Of a stretch of DNA of 64,000 nt, positions 17,528 to 26,698 are shown piece after piece. Source of the DNA: an uncultured Bacteroidales bacterium (lineage in GTDB: Bacteria; Bacteroidota; Bacteroidia; Bacteroidales; FEN-979); the NCBI GenBank assembly GCA_903845055.1, contig CAIMWF010000152.1:60413-124412 (forward strand). The letters run 5' to 3'. Both the position numbers and the translations under genes were made by a program. Position 1 is the first letter of the stretch. Each line of letters opens with the position of its first letter. The notes below the pieces were generated by a model. It was given only the letters and a program-made list of their open reading frames with translations, was not told the origin of the DNA and did no database searches.

Positions 17528-18514
17528 GTGAAAAAGCTGATTTTACGTAAACCCGTCGCGGTCGAAAAACCAAAACCTGAACATCACCCGGGCCCCTGCC
17601 TGAATTGCGGATGTTACCTGGATGCCGATACCCTGTTCTGCCCGCAATGCGGACAGAAGCGGCTGGAACATGAGGACATGTCGTTCAGCCACCTCATCGG
17701 GGAATCCTTCCTCGATTATTTCCATTTCGATTCAAAATTTTTCCGGACCATCACCCCGCTGATCATCAAACCGGGGTGGCTTACAATAGAATACATGAAG
17801 GGCAGGCGTAAAACCTTTGTCGAGCCCTTCAAACTTTTCCTGGTAATCAGCGTGATTTACTTCCTCCTGTTGCCGCTGGGCGGAGAACCCTCTCACGAGC
17901 CGCAGGTTTCGGGGAAGCCGGCCATTTCGGGGAAAGCCGGCCACGAAGCTAACAGCTCTAAACAAACCTATTCGATTGAGGGCGTCACGGTGAATGAACC
18001 CAGCAGGGACTCAATGCGGAGGCAGATCGACAACATTGGGATGAAGGCCTATGTCGACAGGCGCTTTGCAAAATACAGCTGGCCGGTTAAAATATGGATA
18101 CGGCAGGTCATCAAAATCATGATTTATTCAGGCGAGTCGTTTAACTCCACACTCGAACACACAGCATCCAAAATGATCTTCCTACTGATACCATTCTTTG
18201 CCCTGCTGCTGAAATTGTTTTACCGGAAAAGCATGCAGCTCTATTTTGAACATCTCATTTTTTCGCTTCACCTGCATTCCTTCTTTTTCCTGGTTTTCAT
18301 CGCAACCTTGCTGGTCGAATTCATGGTGAATGTTTCTCTGGTGATCATCGTAACGATACTCTTGGTATACCTGTTCTTCGCACTGAAGAGAAACTATGGC
18401 GAAAGTACCGGACGAACGTTGCGGAAATTGTTCATGCTGACCCTGGTATACTGCATCATCGCATTGCCGGTTTTCATGCTGCTGCTTATCTTTGTGGCAG
18501 TATTCCTGGTCTGA
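17528..18514 (+). CDS. DUF3667 membrane protein with N-terminal zinc ribbon
   Basis: A 328-residue protein. The N-terminus carries CLNCG (about residues 25-29) and CPQCG (40-44), a zinc-ribbon pair, followed by a DUF3667 region with MKGRRKTFVEPFKLFLVIS and four to five membrane helices in the C-terminal half. Function unknown; many Bacteroidota encode it. The start is a GTG, because an in-frame TGA lies 15 bp upstream and the next ATG would delete the zinc ribbon. TATATTTG at 17516-17523 sits right before the GTG, so the mRNA may be nearly leaderless. It converges on tolC2 with one base between the stops. Confidence 0.85.
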   Translation: MKKLILRKPVAVEKPKPEHHPGPCLNCGCYLDADTLFCPQCGQKRLEHEDMSFSHLIGESFLDYFHFDSKFFRTITPLIIKPGWLTIEYMKGRRKTFVEPFKLFLVISVIYFLLLPLGGEPSHEPQVSGKPAISGKAGHEANSSKQTYSIEGVTVNEPSRDSMRRQIDNIGMKAYVDRRFAKYSWPVKIWIRQVIKIMIYSGESFNSTLEHTASKMIFLLIPFFALLLKLFYRKSMQLYFEHLIFSLHLHSFFFLVFIATLLVEFMVNVSLVIIVTILLVYLFFALKRNYGESTGRTLRKLFMLTLVYCIIALPVFMLLLIFVAVFLV

Positions 18515-18515
18515 C

Positions 18516-19817
18516 CTACCATTTGATACCGGCAAGCCGGCACAGTTCCATCCGTGACAACAAGAGGTTATAGTCATACTGCAGGCGGCTCAGCTGGGCA
18601 TCCTTGTAATTCGTGAGCGATGTGAGCAGGTCGAGGTTGGTGATCACGCCGTATTTGTAGCGGTCGGTCGCCAGGTTCAGTGCCAGTTGCGCCTGGCTGA
18701 TCAGGGTGTCGGCGCTGGCCAGTTTCTTCTGGTTTTTGCTGATGTCATCCAGCGCATTCATCAGGTCTTTGCTAAGGGTCAGCTTTTGTGTTTCGAGCGC
18801 GAGTTTGGTGGCATCGAAATTAAGGGTAGCCAGTTTTTTCTGCAGCCCCGGGCGGGCAGCTGAGATGATCGGGATGGTCACACCCACACCAACCCCGTAG
18901 TTGAAGGTCGCTGCATCGATTTCGGGCATGAAACCGTTCTTATAGCCGAGCCCTGCCTGGAGGTTGACTGTTGGCAGCCGGCTCCTGCCGGCCGAAAGAA
19001 TATCCCAGGAAGCTGATTTTATCTTGTCGCCGGCCACCCTTATATCGGGATTGTTACGCATTGCCATTGACAGGATAGAATCTGTGACCATCATGAAGGT
19101 GTGTTGGTCGACCACGGTGTCGCTCAGGTAAGAGGTGCCGTTCTTCCCGGTTAGCATGTTCAGCATGTTATATTGCTTGTTCAATTGCGTGAGAAGGTCG
19201 GTGTAGAAATTTTCCGAGTTGGTGAACTTCACCTGAGTCGATACCAGGTCGTACGACAGTGCGTCGCCGTTCTTTACCTTCACGCCGATTTGCTGCAGGT
19301 TCGACTGCAGCAGGCTGATCTGCTCCTGCTGCACGTAGAGGCTCTTGTTCAGGAAAATGATCGAATAGTAGATCTGTGCAACCTGGTATGACAGCTGCAG
19401 CTTGAAGTTGTCAAGGTTGTCCCTGGAAATTTCAAGTTCGCTTTTTGCCTTGCTGACAGTCACAGGTGTCCGCAGGTCGAGGATCGGTTGTGCAATGCTG
19501 ACGGAAGCGTTGTAATTGTTGGCAGGTGAAATAATTACATTTTCAACCTTGCCCTGCCCGACCGGGAAGGGAATGGATGGTGTCGGGTAAAGCCTCCGGT
19601 AGGAGAGATCGCCCCCCGCCACCGGCAGGTACCCTGCTTTTCCCAGGTTGACCTTCACCTCATTCATCAGCACCAGCTGGTTCATTTCACCGACCTTCGG
19701 ATATTTCTGCAAAGACAGTTCCGAAAGATGTTTCAGCGATGCCGGTACCGCGATTTCCTGGGCCGGCAACAGGCTGTGAAAAAGGAAGAATAAGGCTGAA
19801 AAAATTACCGTTTTCAT
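18516..19817 (-). CDS. TolC-family outer membrane efflux protein (pump 2)
   Basis: A 433-residue OEP-family protein starting MKTVIFSALFFLFHS with a signal peptide to about residue 19. It has the duplicated helical barrel layout, with QKYPKVGEMNQLVLMNEVKV early and YKYGVITNLDLLTSLTNYKD in the second repeat, closely parallel to the TolC of pump 1. Longer frames begin at a TTG (19865) or ATG (19847), but these lack a leader at the true N-terminus. It is the last gene of emrA2-emrB2-tolC2 and abuts the convergent DUF3667 gene. Confidence 0.92.
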   Translation of the reverse strand: MKTVIFSALFFLFHSLLPAQEIAVPASLKHLSELSLQKYPKVGEMNQLVLMNEVKVNLGKAGYLPVAGGDLSYRRLYPTPSIPFPVGQGKVENVIISPANNYNASVSIAQPILDLRTPVTVSKAKSELEISRDNLDNFKLQLSYQVAQIYYSIIFLNKSLYVQQEQISLLQSNLQQIGVKVKNGDALSYDLVSTQVKFTNSENFYTDLLTQLNKQYNMLNMLTGKNGTSYLSDTVVDQHTFMMVTDSILSMAMRNNPDIRVAGDKIKSASWDILSAGRSRLPTVNLQAGLGYKNGFMPEIDAATFNYGVGVGVTIPIISAARPGLQKKLATLNFDATKLALETQKLTLSKDLMNALDDISKNQKKLASADTLISQAQLALNLATDRYKYGVITNLDLLTSLTNYKDAQLSRLQYDYNLLLSRMELCRLAGIKW

Positions 19818-19861
19818 AAAATCCGGTTGTTGATGGTTGTTTCTCATTATAAATGCGGTTT

Positions 19862-21427
19862 TCAATGTGCTTCTCCGGCCATTTCCGCCTGTTCTCCGCC
19901 GATCCGCCTGTTACGCGTAAGGAAAATGAGCGGGAAGGCGATAAGGATAAAGAGGGTGGCATAGAGGAAGGCGTCGAGATAGCTCAGCATGAAGGTTTGT
20001 TTCATCACCGAGAATTCGATCATCTGGTAGGTTTGTTGCTGCAGGTTGGCCCCTACCGGGAGCTTCGACTGCAGACCCTGGAAAATCTGGTTGTACCGTT
20101 CGGTGAACTGGAGTCCCCCGCTGGTGATGTTGCTGATCAGGTCGGTACGGTGAACGGCCACCCGGTGTGCGATGTAATTGTTGATGAGGGCGATACCGAA
20201 GGATCCTCCCAGCTGGCGCATCATGTTGTTCAGGGCCACCCCCTGGGGGATGTCCCTGGGCTTCAGCCCCGCAACTGCCATGGCATTCAGCGGGACCATC
20301 AGGCACGCCAGGCCTGCTCCGCGGATCATGAGGGGAAGGGCAAAAAACCCGGCCGTGACATTCATGTCGGCCCGCGACATCAGGATTCCGAAACCCATCA
20401 GGGTGATAAATCCGATGACCACAAAAATTCTTGGCGGAGTGCCGGCCTGGAGGCTTCTCCCGATAAACGGCATGAATATCAGCGACAAGATGGAGGCGGG
20501 CAGGAGGGTCAGCCCGGTCTCATAGGCAGTGTAGCCCAACACCCGCTGCAACATCAGCGGGAATACAAATACGGAGGTAAAGAGGATGAACCCGACAATG
20601 AAGGTGAGCAGCGTGGTCAGCGACAGGTTCCGGTCTTTGAGTATCCGCAGGTTCACCACGGGCTGTTTCTGCCGAAGCTCCCACCAAATGAAGGTGACCA
20701 GCCCGACCACCGCAATGACGGTGAGCCATATGATCAGCCGTGAATCGAACCAGTCCTCGGCTTCTCCCCGTTCGAGCACATACTGGAGTGCCCCGATCCC
20801 GATGGTCAGCAGGAAGATCCCCGACCAGTCGATCTTTGGTTTTACGGAAATGTCATACTCCTTCGGAATGAAACGGTAGGTAAGCAGGCTCGCCACGATA
20901 CCAAAGGGAACGTTGATGTAGAAAATCAACGGCCACGAGTAGCTGTCGATGATCAGCCCCCCGAGGGTAGGCCCGATGGTCGGACCCATTACGATCCCCA
21001 TCCCGAACAGGGCAGCGGCAAGGCCCCGCTGTTTGCCGGGGAAGGTTTCGAAGAGGATCGATTGTGAGGTCGACAACAATCCGCCGCCCCCGAGCCCCTG
21101 GATGAAACGCCACAGGACGATCTGCCAGAGCGAGGTTGACATCCCGCAAAAAACCGAAGCAACGGTGAAAATGATGATGGAGGCCATGTAATAGCGCCGG
21201 CGGCCGAAATAGGCAGCCAGGAATCCTGTCATCGGGATGATGATCACATTGGCGATGGCGTAGGAGGTGATCACCCAGGCGATGTCTTCGATGGAAGCGC
21301 CAAGGTTCCCGGCCATCTGGTTGAGCGCCACGTTTACGATGGAGGTGTCGATCAACTCCATGATGGCGGCCGAAATGGTCGTAAGCGCGATGATGATCTT
21401 CGCTATTTTGGTGAGGGATGCCGTCAT
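19862..21427 (-). CDS. DHA2-family MFS multidrug transporter (EmrB-like, pump 2)
   Basis: A 521-residue 14-TM facilitator with LIDTSIVNVAL in TM1 (25-35), motif A GFLAAYFGRRR (68-78), and GMGIVMGPTIGPTLGGL for the TM5 antiporter motif. It is only a distant paralog of pump 1's transporter and lacks that protein's 30-residue N-terminal extension. It should export hydrophobic compounds with the HlyD2 adaptor (5 bp upstream) and TolC2. Substrate unknown. Confidence 0.94.
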   Translation of the reverse strand: MTASLTKIAKIIIALTTISAAIMELIDTSIVNVALNQMAGNLGASIEDIAWVITSYAIANVIIIPMTGFLAAYFGRRRYYMASIIIFTVASVFCGMSTSLWQIVLWRFIQGLGGGGLLSTSQSILFETFPGKQRGLAAALFGMGIVMGPTIGPTLGGLIIDSYSWPLIFYINVPFGIVASLLTYRFIPKEYDISVKPKIDWSGIFLLTIGIGALQYVLERGEAEDWFDSRLIIWLTVIAVVGLVTFIWWELRQKQPVVNLRILKDRNLSLTTLLTFIVGFILFTSVFVFPLMLQRVLGYTAYETGLTLLPASILSLIFMPFIGRSLQAGTPPRIFVVIGFITLMGFGILMSRADMNVTAGFFALPLMIRGAGLACLMVPLNAMAVAGLKPRDIPQGVALNNMMRQLGGSFGIALINNYIAHRVAVHRTDLISNITSGGLQFTERYNQIFQGLQSKLPVGANLQQQTYQMIEFSVMKQTFMLSYLDAFLYATLFILIAFPLIFLTRNRRIGGEQAEMAGEAH

Positions 21428-21432
21428 CGGTG

Positions 21433-22482
21433 TCAGATAGGTACGGAGACAACCACGCTCATCCCGGCCCGAAGGATTCCTTTGTATTTATCCGCTTCGA
21501 GAATCTCGATCCGTACGGGGACCCGTTGGGTGACCTTGACAAAATTCCCGGTGGCATTATCGGGAGGCAGCAGCGAAAATCTTGCCCCGGTTGCTTCCGA
21601 AAGGGAGATGACTTTTCCCTCCACATTCAGTTTGGGATACCCGTCAATGCTGATTTTAACCACCTGACCCACACGGATGTTCTTCAGCTGGTTCTCCTTG
21701 AAATTTGCAACGATCCACTGGCTCTGGTTGTTCACGATGGTGAAAAGAGGCGTCCCTGACTGGATGAACTGGCCTTCATCGACATTTCTTTTACCAAGTT
21801 TTCCGTCGGCGATGGCATAAATCCGGCAATAGCTGACCTTCAGTTTCTGCTGGCCGATGCGTGCTCTCTTAAGATCTGCCTGCGCCTGGGCTTTGCCCAC
21901 CAGCGAACGCAGCACCTCCAGCCGTGTTTCGGCAACCTTCACATCCATCTGGCTTGCATCAAGCTGTTTTGCCGTTACATCGGCAGCCGACTGGCTGTCG
22001 TCGAGTTGCCGCTGGGTGATTGCATTGCCGGCAAAGAGTTTGTTGTCGCGGTTGAGATCGTTCTGCGATTTGGACTGCCGCAGCCGGGTTACCTCCAGGT
22101 TGCCTTTTACAAAGGCAAGCGAGGCCTCTGCATTGATAATGGAGGCCTTCGCATTTTCAATATCCGAAAGCGACTGGTTGAAATCTGCCTGCATCTCCTG
22201 CAACTGGAGGTCAAGTTCGGTAGAATCGACCACCATCAGCAGTTGCCCCTTTGTGATGTTGGAGTAATCATCCACGTAGATTTTGTCAACGTAACCTGAA
22301 ACCCTCGAAAGGATGGGGACGAGCCTCATCTCCACCTGGGCGTTGTCGGTCTCTTCATGATGGAAGGCATACCAGACCTCTTTTGCAAGGAAGATCAGGG
22401 CGACGACGACAACCGTGCTGATTATGATACGGGGTAATATTTTTGTTCCTCTTTTAGGTTCTTCTCTGGATTCGGTGTCCAT
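21433..22482 (-). CDS. HlyD/EmrA-family periplasmic adaptor (pump 2)
   Basis: A 349-residue adaptor with a membrane anchor (about 18-38), EETDNAQVEMRLVPI just after it, a lipoyl half-motif (DDYSNITKGQLLMVVD), a long coiled-coil hairpin, and the second half with VDEGQFIQSGTPLFTIV. First gene of emrA2-emrB2-tolC2, transcribed from a promoter shared with the divergent marR gene and containing a palindrome. Confidence 0.93.
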   Translation of the reverse strand: MDTESREEPKRGTKILPRIIISTVVVVALIFLAKEVWYAFHHEETDNAQVEMRLVPILSRVSGYVDKIYVDDYSNITKGQLLMVVDSTELDLQLQEMQADFNQSLSDIENAKASIINAEASLAFVKGNLEVTRLRQSKSQNDLNRDNKLFAGNAITQRQLDDSQSAADVTAKQLDASQMDVKVAETRLEVLRSLVGKAQAQADLKRARIGQQKLKVSYCRIYAIADGKLGKRNVDEGQFIQSGTPLFTIVNNQSQWIVANFKENQLKNIRVGQVVKISIDGYPKLNVEGKVISLSEATGARFSLLPPDNATGNFVKVTQRVPVRIEILEADKYKGILRAGMSVVVSVPI

Positions 22483-22505
22483 GTCAATACTTTTTTATAT
22501 TTTTG

Positions 22506-22538
22506 CAAAAGTAAACCAAGTTGACGAAATATCGACAA
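22506..22538 (-). promoter_or_regulatory. Promoter of emrA2 operon with MarR-type operator
   Basis: On the minus strand, TTG (22538-22536), a 22-bp spacer and TACTTTTG (22513-22506) form a promoter for the efflux operon. An 18-bp imperfect palindrome at 22521-22538 (TTGACGA and TCGACAA arms, 7 of 9 pairs) covers the -33 element and spacer, a suitable place for a MarR repressor. A direct repeat of AGTTGAC occurs at 22519 and 22542. Confidence 0.65.
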
Positions 22539-22571
22539 TAAAGTTGACTAATATCTTTAGAAAGGATACCA

Positions 22572-23069
22572 ATGCTTTCAAAATCAATAAGAAAGAAAAT
22601 GCTGGCAAAGTGTGTTGCCAAAGAGGATAGCTTTGGACGCCAGATTTATCTTCTTTACCGGTTCCTGGTTTTGTGGAAGGAGAGCATCCTGCCCCGGTTT
22701 GATTCGCAACAGCTGGGGCCCAGCCACATTCACCTGTTGTTCACCATCGGCCTCGACGGAATGTCCAACAGTGAAATGGCGCGCCGGACAAAGGTATCCA
22801 AGCAGGCGATGAGCAAGCATGTGAAAGATATGCTGGCGCTCGGCCTTATCGTCATCGACCCCAACGAACACGACAGCCGCTGCAACATCATCTCCCTTAC
22901 CGAAAAGGGGGCAGAGGTACTTATGAAAATCTGGGAAGCGAATGAATGTCTCACCGCCGAATTCGAACAACGGTTGGGCAAGGCAAAGTCGAAGAAACTG
23001 CTGACCCTGATGGCCGGGCTGGTCGAATCACTGGAGACCCCCCTGGAGTCCATTCTCCCGAAAAAATAG
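22572..23069 (+). CDS. MarR-family transcriptional regulator of pump 2
   Basis: A 165-residue winged-helix protein. Recognition elements include MSNSEMARRTKVSKQAMSKH (about 64-83) and the wing DPNEHDSRCNIISLTEKG (97-114); flanking helices form the dimer and ligand pocket. It is divergent from emrA2 with 90 bp between, the classic arrangement for a MarR repressor of an efflux pump. A weak -7-like TATCTTTA (22552-22559) lies before it. Starts at 22572 or 22599 are both possible; the first is used. Confidence 0.93.
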   Translation: MLSKSIRKKMLAKCVAKEDSFGRQIYLLYRFLVLWKESILPRFDSQQLGPSHIHLLFTIGLDGMSNSEMARRTKVSKQAMSKHVKDMLALGLIVIDPNEHDSRCNIISLTEKGAEVLMKIWEANECLTAEFEQRLGKAKSKKLLTLMAGLVESLETPLESILPKK

Positions 23070-23093
23070 AAAAAACCCGGTTCCAGACTGCTG

Positions 23094-23813
23094 TTAGTGC
23101 TTGCCGAAAACCTTTTCAAGGAGCTGGCTGGTGCGGGCGGCAGGGTTTTGCCTGATTTTCTGTTCCTCCTTTGCAATCATGGTGAACATTCCCGTAATGG
23201 CCTTGTCTGTCGCGTATGCGGTCAGGTCGGGATTCTGTTTTGTAACAAAGGGGATCTGGTTGTAGGCCTTCACCAGGTCGGCCCAGTATTTTGTCGCGTT
23301 GACCCTGTCGAGCGAAGCCTTGATCACCGGGGTGAACCTGGTTTTGAGCTCCGGCGTGGTGGTACTGGCCAGGTACCGGGTTGCGGCATCATCCTTGCCC
23401 CTGACAACGTTGATGGCATCGGAAATGGTCATTTTCTTTACCGCGGAAACAAAAATGGGTTCGGCCTCCTTTGCAGCGTCTTCAGCGGCGCGGTTGATGG
23501 CCAGGATCGCTTCGTCAACCTGGCTTCCCATCCCGACGGCTCTCAGTTTTGACTCGATTTCGCGGGCTGATGCGGGGAAGGGAATCTTGATCTCCGGGTT
23601 GGAAAAATACCCGTTTAGCTTCGAAACAACTGCCACGCTTTCCCCGGTTCCCTTAATCAGGGCTTCACGGATCCCGTCGGCGGCATCCTTTTCGGTAAAG
23701 CCGGCATTCCCGCTCCCGACCAGCTTCATGGCACTTTCTATCACTTGTGCCCGGGCGGTAATGGAGAGGCAGGCAGTAAACAGGAAAATTGCGGTTGCAT
23801 ATTTTATCTTCAT
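23094..23813 (-). CDS. DUF4197 domain secreted protein
   Basis: A 239-residue protein with a signal peptide (1-22, ending ITARAQ). The mature part is helical and matches DUF4197, with GIREALIKGTGESVAV, a helical AINVVRGKDDAATRYL segment, and KTRFTPVIKASL. The family is periplasmic or outer-membrane linked and of unknown function. Single gene, convergent with marR (24 bp between stops). Confidence 0.88.
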   Translation of the reverse strand: MKIKYATAIFLFTACLSITARAQVIESAMKLVGSGNAGFTEKDAADGIREALIKGTGESVAVVSKLNGYFSNPEIKIPFPASAREIESKLRAVGMGSQVDEAILAINRAAEDAAKEAEPIFVSAVKKMTISDAINVVRGKDDAATRYLASTTTPELKTRFTPVIKASLDRVNATKYWADLVKAYNQIPFVTKQNPDLTAYATDKAITGMFTMIAKEEQKIRQNPAARTSQLLEKVFGKH

Positions 23814-23934
23814 GGCACATTGAATTTCAGGATCAGAAAAACTGACAGAATAACGAAAATTAGGGTTAATTGTTTTCAGGGCTGCCGTTATATTTTATCG
23901 TCGGGGATTACCCGCGACCCCAAACGGAAGGAAT

Positions 23935-26445
23935 TTACAGACCCTGTTGCTTTCCCGAAAGCGCATTTTTAAAAGTGATCCTGAAGGAGGTTCCTTTGTC
24001 ACGGAGGATGTCAACACTGCCCTCCAGCTGTTCCACGAGCAACCCGACGATATAGAGCCCGAGCGATTTTTCAGAATCCAGCATGAAGGAGGATGGAAGG
24101 CCAACCCCGTCATCTTCTACAGTGAGGTTGCACATGTCGTTGGCGGCCTTTTCAAGACTGATCTCGATCGTTCCCCCCGTTTCCCCGGGAAAGGCATATT
24201 TGAATGCATTTGTCAGTAATTCATTGACGATCAGACCAATCGGCAATGCCGATTCAATGTTCACATCGACCGGGTCAAGGTGGGTGACCAGTTTGATGCG
24301 GTTCCCGCTGAAGGTGGTCATGATCATGACGGAGAGCGATTCAATGTACGATTCAAGCCTGATGCGGTCGAGATTTTCAGAACGGTAGAGATGTTCATGG
24401 ATCAGTGCCATGGAACGGATCCGGGTCTGGATATCGATGATGATCCGGTTGATACCTTCGTTTTCGTTGTTTCTGAGCTGAAAATTAAGCAGGCTGATGA
24501 CGATGGCAAGATTGTTTTTCACCCGGTGGTGAATTTCCCGCAACAACATCTCCTTTTGTTCGGTATTCCGCCGCTTGAGCTCCTCAATCTCCTTTTCCTT
24601 CGACCGGTCGCGGATCACAAGGATCACCTTTACCGTCCGGGTGTCCTTTAGGATTGGAACAGCGGTAAACTCCGCATGGACCAGCCGGCCATCAAATTCG
24701 AACTGTTGTTCTGCCGAGGCCAGTGACCCGGTCTTGAAAACACGCTCGGTAATCTTCAGGGTCTGTTTGCTGATGAACGGAAAACAGTCATTGATGGGTT
24801 CACCCAGGTATTGATCCAGTAACCCGAGTCGTTTGAGTTCGTTTTTGACCGCCTTGTTGACCATTGCGATCTTGAATTGCTCATCCACGACATAGATCCA
24901 GTTGGGCAGGGAGTTCAGTGTGTCGCGGTATTCAATTTCCGAGCGCCTCAGCGCCTCCTCGGTCTGTTTTCTTTTCGTGATGTCGAAGAAATCGACGGCA
25001 ATGGAATCAACCCCGGTCCTGAAAACATGGACCGTGTAGAACCCCGAAAAGCGCTCGTCCTTGTATTCGATCTCGAAAAGCTGTGCCCCGATTTCATTCC
25101 TTGCTACTTTGCGGTACATCTCGGGGATCCCGGTTTCGGCAAGGTTCGGAAATGCTTCGGTGATGGTCTTGCCGATGAGCGATTCGTGTGATATCCCGAT
25201 GATCTCGTCAGCAGCCGGGTTGGCTCCGGTGAGGATCAGCTTTTCCCCTTCGCCGAGATGATAAAAGTACATGGCTGTTGGCGAGGATTCTACGATACTC
25301 CTGAATTTTTCCTCCGATTTTCTGAGCTCCGCCTCCGCCTTTTCCCGTTCGGTGACATCGCGAACGATCGCCCACATCCCTTCATTTATTCCGGACTCGT
25401 TCTTTACCAGGAAGGTGCGCAGTTCGACAGGGAAGACATACCCCGATTTATGCCGGTATTCTTTCAGGTAAACCTGCGAAGCCCCGTGGACCAGGATGTG
25501 TTCTTCAACAATACTCTGCTCAAAACTGTGCCAACGTTCAGGGGTAAAATCGGGGTAGGAAAGATGAACGAGTTCATCTGCAGTATAACCGACCATCTGC
25601 CGGAATACCTCGTTGCTGTCGATGATCCGCCCTGTCATATCGGTAAATACATAACCGTCAATCAGGCTCATGTGCAGGTTCCGGTATTTGCGCTCCGATT
25701 CAATGAGGGCTTTTTCGGCCCTTTTGCGCTCGGTAATGTCCCTGAAAAACGACTGGTACGTGCCGTCGGGCATCATTTTTGAATTCATTTCGATAAGGAT
25801 CTTCCTGCCCGATTTTGGCATGAGTTCCCGCTCGGTTTTAACGGTTTCGCCCCGGATAAGCTTGTCGTACCGAAGTGGTTTCTCCCTTTGTTCCTCGTCC
25901 GAGAATAGTTCCCGGATATTCATCCGGAGAAGTTCCTCCCGCGAATAACCCGTAAGTTCGATGGCTTTGTCGTTGACGGTTATGAAACTCCCGTTGTGAT
26001 CGCCCTGGAAAAATGCATCGGCGGCAAGTTCAATGAACATCCTGTATTTTTCCTCGCTTTTTCGCAGGGCCTCCTGGGTCACTTTCTGTTCGGAAATATC
26101 AAAAATACCCATTTTGAAAATATCTTCGCCGGGCATTACAACCAGTTCGGCCCGGACCAGGTGTTCATATCCCTGGCCGGTAAGGGGAAATTCAACCGTA
26201 ATTTTTTTGCCGGTGCTGAAGACCTCGCTGATGGCAGTCTCAAATTTTCCCTGGTCAGGACTGTAAAGGAAAGATTGAAACAGCCTGTCTTTTAGTTCGG
26301 CGCCCGTTTTACCGAGCAGCTTGCAAACAGCCTGGTTCGCAAGCTGGATCCTTCCAACGCGGTCGGCAATGCAATAGCCGAATGGTGCAAGATCAAACAG
26401 ATCAGGATTTTGATGAAGGAGATCTTGTTGCATATTTTCAGGCAT
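23935..26445 (-). CDS. Multi-PAS HisKA_2-type sensor histidine kinase
   Basis: An 836-residue kinase without membrane segments, so probably cytoplasmic. Five PAS domains follow one another (roughly 10-125, 130-250, 255-380, 385-505 and 510-625), joined by S-box linkers such as ALRKSEEKYR. A HisKA_2 dimerisation domain carries the phospho-acceptor in LLREIHHRVKNNL (near 638). The ATPase domain has LIVNELLTNAFKYAF and DDGVGLP. No regulator gene is adjacent, so it is an orphan, like many of this family that act with stand-alone receivers. A -7 match TACTTTTG is at 26539-26546 on the minus strand. Confidence 0.93.
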   Translation of the reverse strand: MPENMQQDLLHQNPDLFDLAPFGYCIADRVGRIQLANQAVCKLLGKTGAELKDRLFQSFLYSPDQGKFETAISEVFSTGKKITVEFPLTGQGYEHLVRAELVVMPGEDIFKMGIFDISEQKVTQEALRKSEEKYRMFIELAADAFFQGDHNGSFITVNDKAIELTGYSREELLRMNIRELFSDEEQREKPLRYDKLIRGETVKTERELMPKSGRKILIEMNSKMMPDGTYQSFFRDITERKRAEKALIESERKYRNLHMSLIDGYVFTDMTGRIIDSNEVFRQMVGYTADELVHLSYPDFTPERWHSFEQSIVEEHILVHGASQVYLKEYRHKSGYVFPVELRTFLVKNESGINEGMWAIVRDVTEREKAEAELRKSEEKFRSIVESSPTAMYFYHLGEGEKLILTGANPAADEIIGISHESLIGKTITEAFPNLAETGIPEMYRKVARNEIGAQLFEIEYKDERFSGFYTVHVFRTGVDSIAVDFFDITKRKQTEEALRRSEIEYRDTLNSLPNWIYVVDEQFKIAMVNKAVKNELKRLGLLDQYLGEPINDCFPFISKQTLKITERVFKTGSLASAEQQFEFDGRLVHAEFTAVPILKDTRTVKVILVIRDRSKEKEIEELKRRNTEQKEMLLREIHHRVKNNLAIVISLLNFQLRNNENEGINRIIIDIQTRIRSMALIHEHLYRSENLDRIRLESYIESLSVMIMTTFSGNRIKLVTHLDPVDVNIESALPIGLIVNELLTNAFKYAFPGETGGTIEISLEKAANDMCNLTVEDDGVGLPSSFMLDSEKSLGLYIVGLLVEQLEGSVDILRDKGTSFRITFKNALSGKQQGL

Positions 26446-26663
26446 TATCCGTTGTTTTTGAATGATCCCGAGGGATTCACGCTTTCCACTTGTCCGATTT
26501 ACCAGAAGATCATCCTGAATCCCGGCAGCTGATTACGTCAAAAGTATAGATAATTTTAATTCAAAATAAAAATTTTGAGGTTCTTAAATGAAGCTGCAGC
26601 ATTAAAAACCGAGCAACCTCCTGATAACGCTATTTTTCCATAGCCAACGTGCTGGATATTGTT

Positions 26664-26671
26664 TAATTTTG
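26664..26671 (+). promoter_or_regulatory. -7 element upstream of the barrel-only receptor gene
   Basis: TAATTTTG at 26664-26671 matches TAnnTTTG; no TTG at -33 spacing. Transcription from it would begin near 26677, so the in-frame ATG at 26669 is probably not the start, and the ATG at 26699 is preferred. Confidence 0.5.
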
Positions 26672-26698
26672 ATGCCCCGGAAGGGAGGTCAGAAAACC

